A stretch of DNA of 64,000 bases from positions 3,224,001 to 3,288,000 of the forward strand of contig NZ_CP116942.1 in NCBI RefSeq assembly GCF_028532485.1, in the 5' to 3' direction. The position numbers and the translations under genes were made by a program. Numbering within the stretch: the stretch's first letter is position 1; each line of letters starts with the position of its first letter. The notes beneath the pieces are model-generated. The model saw nothing but the letters and a program-made list of their open reading frames with translations, ran no database searches and was not told the DNA's origin. The stretch comes from Iamia majanohamensis (lineage in GTDB: Bacteria > Actinomycetota > Acidimicrobiia > Acidimicrobiales > Iamiaceae). Of the stretch, positions 42,345 to 49,871 are shown one piece after another.

Positions 42345-43207
42345 CTCTCCCCCTCGTGCCGGGCCGGTGCCTCCCGGGCCAGCCGGTCGGCGCGCTCGGG
42401 GAGGGCGCGGTAGGTCGGGAGGCGGCGATAGGCACGCTGGACGGCCCGGTTGACCAGCGCGACCGGCCCCCGGAGGGGCATCAGGACCTCCATGACGAGG
42501 ACCACGCGCGGCTGGTCGGTGTCGTTGCGGGCCCAGTGCGGCTCCGCCAGGTCGAACAGGACGCTCCGACCCTCCTCCCAGGCGCGCTCCTCACCCCCGA
42601 CGCTGATGCGGCAGGCGCCGGGCGGGCCGGGGACGATCACCGGGAGCTGGTAGCGGAGCGCTCCGCGGTTGGGGTCGCGGTGCTCCTCGATGCGGGAGCC
42701 GGGGTCGAGGATGCTGAAGCCGACGTTGGCGATCGCAGGGGTGCGGGCGACCGCCGCCATGGTCGCCGGGAACCGCTCGGCGTTGCCGGGGACGGGGCGC
42801 CCGAAGGAGCTCAGCACCACCACGCGCCACGTGCCGTCGCTCGGGGGCACGCTCGACGGGCCGCGACCTCCGTCGAGCCCGTTCACCAGCGTGGTCGCGG
42901 GCGCGGCGCGCTGGGCGAGGAACCGCTCCACCTCGCCCCGGATGGTCCCGACCTGGGCCTCGAGCGGTGCCACCCACCCGTGGGCGGAGGCGTCCCACCA
43001 GGCGGAGCCGGTGGGCCGGGCCCGCCGGACGAGCGCGTCGTTCGCATCGAGCGCAGCGAGGAGCAGCACGCCCCCGACGAGGTCCACGGCCCGCCGACCG
43101 CGCCCCGCCGGGCCCCGGGCCGGGGTGAGGGCCTCCACCCGCTCCCGGTACCGACGGAGGGTCGAGGCGACCCCGCCGGGCCTCCTCCGCAGCGCCACCG
43201 CCGTCAC
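42341..43207 (-). CDS. AspH-type oxygenase
   Basis: A 288-residue Fe(II)/2-oxoglutarate enzyme. GSRIEEHRDPNRGALRYQL contains the first metal His (H176), and FDLAEPHWARNDTDQPRVVLV contains the second (H224) with R234. About 130 N-terminal residues precede the core, including a hydrophobic stretch near 42-54 that may contact the membrane. GTG 43207 overlaps the PhyH-type gene. It is clearly related to the downstream AspH-type gene but not a close duplicate. Confidence 0.85.
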   Translation of the reverse strand: MTAVALRRRPGGVASTLRRYRERVEALTPARGPAGRGRRAVDLVGGVLLLAALDANDALVRRARPTGSAWWDASAHGWVAPLEAQVGTIRGEVERFLAQRAAPATTLVNGLDGGRGPSSVPPSDGTWRVVVLSSFGRPVPGNAERFPATMAAVARTPAIANVGFSILDPGSRIEEHRDPNRGALRYQLPVIVPGPPGACRISVGGEERAWEEGRSVLFDLAEPHWARNDTDQPRVVLVMEVLMPLRGPVALVNRAVQRAYRRLPTYRALPERADRLAREAPARHEGER

Positions 43208-44124
43208 GCGGGCACGTGGGAGCAGGTCCCCCGGGGCAGCGTGCTGCGGACGTCCTCGACCCCGACCTCCAGGGGCGACCAGGGCTCCTCGTGGAGCAGC
43301 TCGAGGCCCTCCGGGCGTGCCCACTCGAGCTGCCCGGGCTGGGTCTCGAGGAAGAACTCCGGGTCCAGACGGTGCACCCGGACCCGGGGGCCGGCGGCCT
43401 CGTAGTAGCAGGGCTCGGCCGCCGTGGGCAGCACGATCGCCACGGCCGTGAGCCGCGGCGAGGTGGTGGTGTTGGCGAAGGAGCAGTGCAGGAGCTGGTT
43501 GTCGAACACGATGGCCTGCCCGGGCTCCAGCTCGACGGAGACGAGGTGGTCCCGCAGCAGCCGCTCCTCGTGGTCCTCGGCCCAGCTCCCGGCCTGCTCC
43601 GGCCTCGGTCCCCGCTGCAGCAGGTGGCTGCGGGGCACCACGTGCAGGGTCCCGTTGGCCTCGGTGGAGGGGGTCAGGGCGCACCACACGACGACCGATC
43701 GGTACCTGCGCTCGTCGACCACCGAGGAGTGCTGGTGCAGGACGAGCCCCCCGTCGGGGCCGGGCCAGTTGACGACGAAGTTGTGCAGCAGGGAGGCGTG
43801 CGCGACGAAGTCGCGGTCGACGGCACCGCGCAGCTCTCGGCCGATCGCCTCGTGGACGGCGCGCTTGGTCTCCGGGTCCCCGGTGTAGAAGTCCGAGGCC
43901 CACCCCGAGCGGGGCTCGGCGTGCACCGCGACGCACAGGTCCCGCAGCCGCTCGACCGTGCCGGCGTCGACGAGGTCGACGACCACGTAGCCCTCGCGCC
44001 GGAGCGCTGCGTCGGCCGCGGCGCGGCGAAGGGTCGGCGGGCCCGGCGCCAGGGCGGGACGAGGCGCGCGGCCGACCCGGCGTCCCAGCCTCCGGGCCAG
44101 GGCTGCTGTGGACGATGGCCTCAC
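43204..44124 (-). CDS. PhyH-type oxygenase with HQH in place of HxD
   Basis: A 306-residue member of the phytanoyl-CoA dioxygenase family. The strand that normally reads HxD reads LHQHSSVVDE, so the metal Asp is replaced by His 132 (H130-Q131-H132). H213 (VFDNQLLHCS) and R224 are intact. The first 30 residues are Arg/Ala-rich. GTG 44124 has a GGGAGGGAGGG ribosome site just upstream, and this is the first gene of a six-gene operon of oxygenases and ABC exporter. With HQH it may bind iron differently or be inactive. Confidence 0.82.
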   Translation of the reverse strand: MRPSSTAALARRLGRRVGRAPRPALAPGPPTLRRAAADAALRREGYVVVDLVDAGTVERLRDLCVAVHAEPRSGWASDFYTGDPETKRAVHEAIGRELRGAVDRDFVAHASLLHNFVVNWPGPDGGLVLHQHSSVVDERRYRSVVVWCALTPSTEANGTLHVVPRSHLLQRGPRPEQAGSWAEDHEERLLRDHLVSVELEPGQAIVFDNQLLHCSFANTTTSPRLTAVAIVLPTAAEPCYYEAAGPRVRVHRLDPEFFLETQPGQLEWARPEGLELLHEEPWSPLEVGVEDVRSTLPRGTCSHVPA

Positions 44125-44174
44125 GTGCCCTCCCTCCCGGTCGCGGCGCCCGCCGAGCCTGTGCACGTCGACCG

Positions 44175-44180
44175 ATGGTA
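44175..44180 (-). promoter_or_regulatory. Putative -10 box of the oxygenase-exporter operon
   Basis: TACCAT on the minus strand lies 50 bases before GTG 44124. It would give a leader of roughly 40 bases with a strong ribosome site. Confidence 0.4.
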
Positions 44181-44210
44181 GGCGTCGGCGCCGGCCGCGC
44201 CCCACACGGG

Positions 44211-45332
44211 TCAGCCGTCGGGGCGGTCGACGGTCACCCCTCGGACGTACCAGTCGATCGACGCGCGCTCGTCGGGGCCGAGGGCGGCACCCGGCGGGAC
44301 CCGCCGGCGCCCGGCGACGTCGTGGATGGGACCTGCGAACACGTCCCGGTCGCCGCTGCGGATCTCCTCCTCGACCGCCTCGATGCGGTCCTCGACCATC
44401 GCGGGGACCCGGCGGCCGAGGGGCGCGAGGTCCGTGTAGCCGTCGGCCATGTCCCCGTAGTAGGCGACCGGTGCCCACGAGCCGTCGCGCACCGCCTCGG
44501 CCTGGTCGACGTAGTACGGCCCCCAGTCGGGGACCGCGGCCGTGAGCCACACGTCGGGCACCTCCCGGGACCTGTCGGCGTCGTGGGCGACCCAGCCGAC
44601 CCCCGCCTCCTCGGCGACCGCGCCGGTGGCCGGGCTGATGGACCCGGTGGCCAGGACGTCGGCGCCCTCCGCCAGCAGGGCCTCGGCCGCCGCTGCCTCC
44701 TGCTCCGGCGCGTACCAGGCCCCGACCCACCGGACCCGCACCTCGACCGCGGGCGCGACGGCCTGGGCGCCCAGCGCGAAGGCGTCCACGTGCCGGATCG
44801 TCTCGGGCTCGGGGACGGTCCCCACGAAGCCGATGACGCCTGACGACGAGTCGGCCCCGGCCGCCATGCCCGCCAGGTACAGCGGCTCCTCGTCGGCGCC
44901 GCCGTAGGTCGCCAGGTTGGGGAGCAGCTCTCGCCCGCGGGCGTGGGCGAACCGCACCTCCGGGTGGCGCTCGGCCGCGGCCACGATGTCGTCCCGGAAG
45001 GCGTAGGAGGTGGCGAACACCAGGTCGTAGCCGTCCTCGGCGAGGTCGTCGAAGACCTGCGTCGCCTCCCGGCCGAGGGAGACGTCCTCGACGAACGTGG
45101 TCTCCACCTCGTCCCCCAGGGCCTCCTCGACCGCGTCGCGGCCCCGCTCGTGGGCCGTCGTCCACACCTCGGTCCCGACCTTGCCCTGGTTCACCCACGC
45201 GACCGAGACGGCGGCGGGGTCGGGCACCGGCGGGGCACCCCCGCTCCCCCCGCAGGCCGCAGCCAGCAGGACCACCAGCAGGGCCACCCGGACGGGCCGG
45301 GCCTCCCGGCCCCCTCGCAGCCGCTCCGTCAT
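44211..45332 (-). CDS. BMP/Med-family substrate-binding lipoprotein
   Basis: A 373-residue exported lipoprotein: Arg-rich start, hydrophobic core and lipobox AAAC with Cys 27. The mature part follows the basic-membrane-protein family fold, with VAWVNQGKVGTEVWTTAHERG, YDLVFATSYAFRDDIVAAAERHPEVRFAH, GFVGTVPEPETIRHVDAFALGAQAV and ADVLATGSISPATGAVAEEAG. Such proteins bind nucleosides or similar solutes for ABC importers, but no importer genes are beside it. It could sense a solute or pair with a distant transporter. It lies between two oxygenase genes on opposite strands. Confidence 0.85.
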   Translation of the reverse strand: MTERLRGGREARPVRVALLVVLLAAACGGSGGAPPVPDPAAVSVAWVNQGKVGTEVWTTAHERGRDAVEEALGDEVETTFVEDVSLGREATQVFDDLAEDGYDLVFATSYAFRDDIVAAAERHPEVRFAHARGRELLPNLATYGGADEEPLYLAGMAAGADSSSGVIGFVGTVPEPETIRHVDAFALGAQAVAPAVEVRVRWVGAWYAPEQEAAAAEALLAEGADVLATGSISPATGAVAEEAGVGWVAHDADRSREVPDVWLTAAVPDWGPYYVDQAEAVRDGSWAPVAYYGDMADGYTDLAPLGRRVPAMVEDRIEAVEEEIRSGDRDVFAGPIHDVAGRRRVPPGAALGPDERASIDWYVRGVTVDRPDG

Positions 45333-45341
45333 CGTCCCGCC

Positions 45342-45347
45342 ACGGTA
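45342..45347 (-). promoter_or_regulatory. Putative -10 box for the BMP lipoprotein
   Basis: TACCGT on the minus strand ends nine bases before ATG 45332. Confidence 0.4.
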
Positions 45348-45430
45348 GCGACGGGACCTGCCGCGGCCGGCGCGCCCCGGGGCCGGAGGTCGCCACCCGG
45401 TGCGGGAGCAGGCCTCGCGGCGGGCCGCAC

Positions 45431-45436
45431 TAGGTT
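45431..45436 (+). promoter_or_regulatory. Putative -10 box for the stand-alone oxygenase
   Basis: TAGGTT lies 42 bases before GTG 45479. A GAGAGGAG ribosome site (45465-45472) follows. Confidence 0.4.
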
Positions 45437-45478
45437 CGCGTCGTCCGCCCGGGCACCGGGCCGCGAGAGGAGCCGAAG

Positions 45479-46324
45479 GTGAGCGTGGTGACCCGCCTCA
45501 TGGGCCGCAGGCCCCGCCGTGCCGCGCTGCGGTGGGAGACGCTCCACGCGGCGCGCACCTCCGAGCGGCCCGAGGGGATGGCCGACCTCATCGCCCGCCG
45601 GACCGACGGGTTCACCGTGACCGGCGTCTTCACCGAGGCCGAGTGCCAGGCCGCCATCGCGGAGATGCGCCGCCACGAGCACCTGCCCGCCCCCTTCGGG
45701 TCCCTCCTCGGCATGCCGCTGGGACGCATCGGCCCCGACGAGAGCCGACGTGCGTACCTCGACGACGCCGACCGCTGCCGCACCATCTACGAGCGGGCCT
45801 TCGGCGTCGACCCCCACACCCGCGTGGCCGACGCCCTCGGCCCGATGGCGACCGTCCCCCTCGTCGCCCCGTCCGAGGACGGGCGCCGCTACAGCGCGGG
45901 CCACGTCCGCTTCTGGGAGCCGGGGCAGGGCGGCCTGCCCGCCCACGCGGGCAACGAGTTCCGGGACCAGCTGAAGGACGGCGCCATGCGCCACCTCCTC
46001 ACCACGACCCAGGTCACCGACCACATGAGCTACTTCGTGGTGCTCCAGAGGGCGGCCCGGGGGGGCACCCTGTCGGTCTACGACCTCGTCTGGGACGACG
46101 TGCAGGAGACCGACCAGCCGTGGGAGGACGGGACGCGCGACGACTCGTGGTTCGCCGAGGTCCCGCGCCTCCGGCTCGACCCGGGCCCGGGCGACCTGAT
46201 CGTCTTCGGCGGCGGGTGGCGATGGCACCGCGTGGACCCCCTGGCGGGCCGGCGCCAGCGGGTCAGCTACGGGGGCTTCTGCGGACCGTCGCAGGACGGG
46301 TCCGAGCTGCACTTCTGGGCCTGA
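45479..46324 (+). CDS. 2-oxoglutarate-Fe(II) oxygenase-like protein
   Basis: A 281-residue protein resembling the prolyl-hydroxylase-like branch. FWEPGQGGLPAHAGNEF (H156) and GDLIVFGGGWRWHRVDPLAGRRQRVSYGGF (H250 with R261 or R259) are the probable metal and 2-oxoglutarate sites. The HxD form is not exact; N159 or E160 may replace the Asp. TTTQVTDHMSYFVVLQRA is a long strand pair in the jelly-roll. It is transcribed alone, and its stop is separated by three bases from the opposing SGNH gene. The substrate is unknown. Confidence 0.75.
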   Translation: MSVVTRLMGRRPRRAALRWETLHAARTSERPEGMADLIARRTDGFTVTGVFTEAECQAAIAEMRRHEHLPAPFGSLLGMPLGRIGPDESRRAYLDDADRCRTIYERAFGVDPHTRVADALGPMATVPLVAPSEDGRRYSAGHVRFWEPGQGGLPAHAGNEFRDQLKDGAMRHLLTTTQVTDHMSYFVVLQRAARGGTLSVYDLVWDDVQETDQPWEDGTRDDSWFAEVPRLRLDPGPGDLIVFGGGWRWHRVDPLAGRRQRVSYGGFCGPSQDGSELHFWA

Positions 46325-46327
46325 CCC

Positions 46328-48247
46328 TCAGCCGGCGAGGGCCTCGACCTGGTCCCTGATGCGCCGGTACAGCTCTTCGCCCAGCGCGGCGGCCGCCACC
46401 TCGTTGTGGTGCACGTCGTCGCTGAACAGGGGACCGGGCACGTCGTCGAGGGCGCCGGTCAGGTCCTCGACGTCCCCGCCCACCGCAGCGGCGGCCGCCG
46501 CGTCGTAGACCCGGCGGGTGACCTCCTCGTACGACGCGTCGCCGACCGGCTCGCCCTCGACGGGAGGGCGGCTGAGCCGCGACGGCTGCCAGAACCAGCG
46601 GACCGGCACCTCGTGCGCGGCGGCGAGCGAGGCGCTCACGTCCCGCGCCCGGTCGTACCGGGTCGCCGCCAGCTGCCCGACCTCCTCGGCGTCGAGCAGC
46701 GCTCCCGCCGGCGGTGGGAGCAGCTCGCCACCCGGGGGCGGCTCCGGCGGCGCCCCTCGCTCCTCGACGAGGTCGTCCCACAGCTCGTCGGTGGTGGGGT
46801 CGGAGGGCTGGTCGACGTCGCCCACGCCCTCGTCCGCCAGCCTCTGGGCCGACCAGACCTCGTTGACGCCGTCGTAGAACACGACGAGGTCGGGCGGGTC
46901 CTCGGCCGCCAGGTCCCAGCCGAGGCGCTCCGCCTCCCGGCTGTGCAGGTCGCCGGGCATCCCCCGGTTGACGACGTCGAGGACGACGCCGTCGGCCCAC
47001 GCGGCGCGGGCCAGGTGGGACCCGATGGTCTGCTCGTCGCGCTGGCCGATGCCGAAGGCGGTCGACCCGCCGTAGAGCCAGACGGTGGCCCGCGGGCAGT
47101 CCGGGCAGTCCGGCGCCGTCCAGGTCCTCCGCACCCCATCCTCGACGTCGACGTGGCGGGTGCGGACGTCGGCGACGCGGTGCTGGTCGAGGGGCCGCCA
47201 CGCGACGCGGTCGTCGAGGACGTACTCGATGTCCTCCACGTACTCCGGGTACCACGCCTCCCCCTGGTAGGCCGCAGGGACCTCCCCCGAGGGGCGCGGG
47301 CCGTCGGCCACGACCGGGCCGCCGACCTGGGCCGAGGCCGTCGGGACCGCCTCGTCGGCGCGCCACCGCACGTCGAGGCGGTCGCCGAGCACCACCGCGC
47401 CGGCGGCGACCACCAGACCCGTCACCAGGACGACGCCGAGGGCGCGGCGACCCCGGGCCGGACGCCCGCCGAGGGCCGCCTCCGGGGCCCAGGGGGCGCG
47501 GGGCTGGACGTCCCGTCGCCCCAGGGGGACCCATCCCCTCGCGTGCGCGGTGCGGAGCGGATCGATCCTGAGCAGGGAGCCCGCCGCCCACGGCACGACG
47601 ACGACCACGAGGCCCACGACGAGGAACAGCACGCGGAGCGTGGCCGCCCCGACGGCGCGCCCGACGGCCTTCCCCGCGCGATCGGTGCGGCCGCCGTCGA
47701 CCGCGCTGATCGCGCTGAGCACCACCGCCACGGCGAGCAGGGCCAGCGGTCCGACGTCGGCCTCGGGCTCGCGCCCCCACCAGAGCGCCACGGCGGAGAG
47801 CACGAGGACGGGGGGCCAGGCTCCGGGCCCGGCCGCGGGCACGCCGGGGAGCGGCCGACGCCGGCGCAGGACCCAGTCCGACAGCAGCAGGCCGGTGGCC
47901 AGCCACAGCGCGACGACCTCTCCCTCGACGCCCACCACCACGAGCCCGGCGACGACCGGCACCGCCAGGCGCAGCAGCCACCGCCGCTCGCCGAGGGCCC
48001 CGGCGGCGACGGTGGCCACCACCGCGACCACCAGGACCAGGGCGGGTCGGCCGTCCGGCGCGGCCCAGGACCGCACGACGGGGCCGGCCGCGCCGAGCAC
48101 GAGGGCGAGCCCCTCGGCCGCGGCGCGGGGCAGCCCCTCGGGGCGGCCGTCCCCCGGCACCCCCGGGACCTGCCGCCACCGGCCTCCCCCGTCGCCCACC
48201 GGTGCCCGCCCCTCCCGCCGGGGCGGGGCCACGACCTGCGCCGCCAC
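46328..48247 (-). CDS. SGNH/GDSL hydrolase fused to an N-terminal membrane domain
   Basis: A 639-residue protein. The first half (about 45-290) is hydrophobic with roughly six or seven helices in two blocks. The second half is an extracytoplasmic SGNH hydrolase: nucleophile S395 in LYGGSTAFG, the GVNE-type block in FYDGVNEVW, and the catalytic DxxH as DDVHHNEV near 613. CPDCP at 381-385 may be a disulfide. Similar proteins deacylate or acylate surface glycans. It starts five bases after the radical SAM stop, so both are in one operon, with GTG 48247 as start. Confidence 0.83.
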   Translation of the reverse strand: MAAQVVAPPRREGRAPVGDGGGRWRQVPGVPGDGRPEGLPRAAAEGLALVLGAAGPVVRSWAAPDGRPALVLVVAVVATVAAGALGERRWLLRLAVPVVAGLVVVGVEGEVVALWLATGLLLSDWVLRRRRPLPGVPAAGPGAWPPVLVLSAVALWWGREPEADVGPLALLAVAVVLSAISAVDGGRTDRAGKAVGRAVGAATLRVLFLVVGLVVVVVPWAAGSLLRIDPLRTAHARGWVPLGRRDVQPRAPWAPEAALGGRPARGRRALGVVLVTGLVVAAGAVVLGDRLDVRWRADEAVPTASAQVGGPVVADGPRPSGEVPAAYQGEAWYPEYVEDIEYVLDDRVAWRPLDQHRVADVRTRHVDVEDGVRRTWTAPDCPDCPRATVWLYGGSTAFGIGQRDEQTIGSHLARAAWADGVVLDVVNRGMPGDLHSREAERLGWDLAAEDPPDLVVFYDGVNEVWSAQRLADEGVGDVDQPSDPTTDELWDDLVEERGAPPEPPPGGELLPPPAGALLDAEEVGQLAATRYDRARDVSASLAAAHEVPVRWFWQPSRLSRPPVEGEPVGDASYEEVTRRVYDAAAAAAVGGDVEDLTGALDDVPGPLFSDDVHHNEVAAAALGEELYRRIRDQVEALAG

Positions 48248-48252
48248 GCCGC

Positions 48253-49785
48253 TCAGGCCGACCGTCGGGCCCGGAGGTCCACGGCCACGGGCTGGGGACG
48301 GGACGCCTCGTCGAGGAAGGCGCCGAGCTCGACGCCGGCGCGACCGGGGTGCGCCAGCACCCGGATGATGGTCATGGCCCCGTCTCGGTGGGGGCCGCCG
48401 ATCCCGAGGGTGAGGACGACCACCCCGTCATCGAGCCAGAGCTCCTCCAGCAGCCACAGCTCGCCCTCGAAGCGGTGGCACAGCTCGTCGACCCAGGCGT
48501 CCACGGTCGGGGGGACGGGAGCGCCCGGCACCCCGCCACCCACGGCGATCGTCCGCAGCGCGCCCTCGTGGAGCCGCAGGTGGGTGGCGTCCCGGGGGTC
48601 GAGGTGCCAGCGGCGCAGGTGGGCCGCAGCCGCCGGGGGCGTCGCGGGGGCCTCGGGGCCGGGAGCGACAGCCGCGACCGCGGCCAGGGCGTCCCGCACG
48701 ACCTCGATGTTCGCCGGTCCCGGGGGGTCGAGGCAGGGCTCGGGCCGGCGGCCGGCGGCCCGGCGCTCGACCTCGGAGGCCACCATGGCGACCTGGCGAT
48801 CCCACATCTCGCCGTTGAGGTGCAGGGCGGGGCGGGTGCGCCGGCCCTGGGCCTCCATCACCTCCAGCACCCGCCGGAGCTCGTCGTCGGCCATGTGCTG
48901 GACGCCGTGGTCGCGCTCGATGACGGTCTGCACGTACACGGGGATGCCGAGGTCCTCGGCCCACGCCATGGTCTCGGCCAGCTCCGCCCAGCTGTGGCGC
49001 ACGAACGACCACGAGATGCTGAGCTCGGTGCCCGCCTCGTGGGCGTAGTCGCGGAACCGCACCAGGTTGCGCATGAACACCTGGAAGTCGGCTCCCACCC
49101 GGACTGACTCGAACGTCGCCTTGGTGAAGCCGTCCATCGACAGCCGCACGTCCGTGGGGAAGTCGGCCAGCACGCCCTCGACGCGGTCGTTCCAGACCGT
49201 GCCGTTGGTGACCACCGCGCACCGTGCCCCCGGGTTGGCCACCCGGAGCAGGTCCCACACCCGCCAGTGCTCGCGGACGAGGAACGGCTCCCCCCCGACG
49301 AAGTCGCAGGTCGTGGCGTGGGCGAGGAACTCCTCCAGCTCACCGAAGAAGGCGTCGCCGTAGGCGTGCGGCAGGGGCGCCATCCCCGCCCGTCGCGAGC
49401 GGATCCGCGACGACCGGTCGGCGCCGCACATGACGCACTCGAGGTTGCAGGTGTTGTGGAGGGAGAACGAGAGCCGCTCGGGCCAGTCGTGGGAGCCGCC
49501 CCCGCCCAGGTGGTCGTAGGCCCGCATCGGCAGCTCGGCGCCGTCGTGGCGCAGCCGGTGCCGGCAGATCGTGCACCCCAGGGCCAGGTCGCCCCGGGCC
49601 ACCGCGGCGCGCAGGGCCTCGGCGCGGGGGCCCTCCCAGATGGCGCGGAGGCTCGCCTCGCCGACGTGGCCCAGGGGGTACAGGGCGTTGGCGCAGCACG
49701 CGAGGACGGCCCCGGTGGGGTCGAACTCCATGGAGACGAAGGGCGCCCTGCACGTCGGACCAGACGACGCCGTGGCGGCGCTCAT
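48253..49785 (-). CDS. Radical SAM protein with N-terminal twitch/SPASM-like region
   Basis: A 510-residue paralogue of the gene at 32050. The N-terminal auxiliary-cluster region has C12, C30-C31, C71 and C74 (FDPTGAVLACC, LGHVGEASLRAIW, GCTIC). The radical SAM cysteines are C113, C117 and C120 in HNTCNLECVMC, then CDFVGGEPFL. The C-terminal part after about 380 differs from that of the paralogue. ATG 49785 lies seven bases after a -10 box, so the mRNA is probably leaderless. It is followed five bases later by the SGNH hydrolase. Confidence 0.88.
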   Translation of the reverse strand: MSAATASSGPTCRAPFVSMEFDPTGAVLACCANALYPLGHVGEASLRAIWEGPRAEALRAAVARGDLALGCTICRHRLRHDGAELPMRAYDHLGGGGSHDWPERLSFSLHNTCNLECVMCGADRSSRIRSRRAGMAPLPHAYGDAFFGELEEFLAHATTCDFVGGEPFLVREHWRVWDLLRVANPGARCAVVTNGTVWNDRVEGVLADFPTDVRLSMDGFTKATFESVRVGADFQVFMRNLVRFRDYAHEAGTELSISWSFVRHSWAELAETMAWAEDLGIPVYVQTVIERDHGVQHMADDELRRVLEVMEAQGRRTRPALHLNGEMWDRQVAMVASEVERRAAGRRPEPCLDPPGPANIEVVRDALAAVAAVAPGPEAPATPPAAAAHLRRWHLDPRDATHLRLHEGALRTIAVGGGVPGAPVPPTVDAWVDELCHRFEGELWLLEELWLDDGVVVLTLGIGGPHRDGAMTIIRVLAHPGRAGVELGAFLDEASRPQPVAVDLRARRSA

Positions 49786-49792
49786 GGGACGG

Positions 49793-49798
49793 ACGGTA
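49793..49798 (-). promoter_or_regulatory. Putative -10 box, leaderless start of the radical SAM-SGNH operon
   Basis: TACCGT on the minus strand ends seven bases before ATG 49785. Confidence 0.45.
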
Positions 49799-49871
49799 GC
49801 AGCGCGCCCCGCCCCGCTCCCCGGCAGCACCCGACCGCAGCCGGGTGGGAGCCATCTGCAACGATGCCGAC

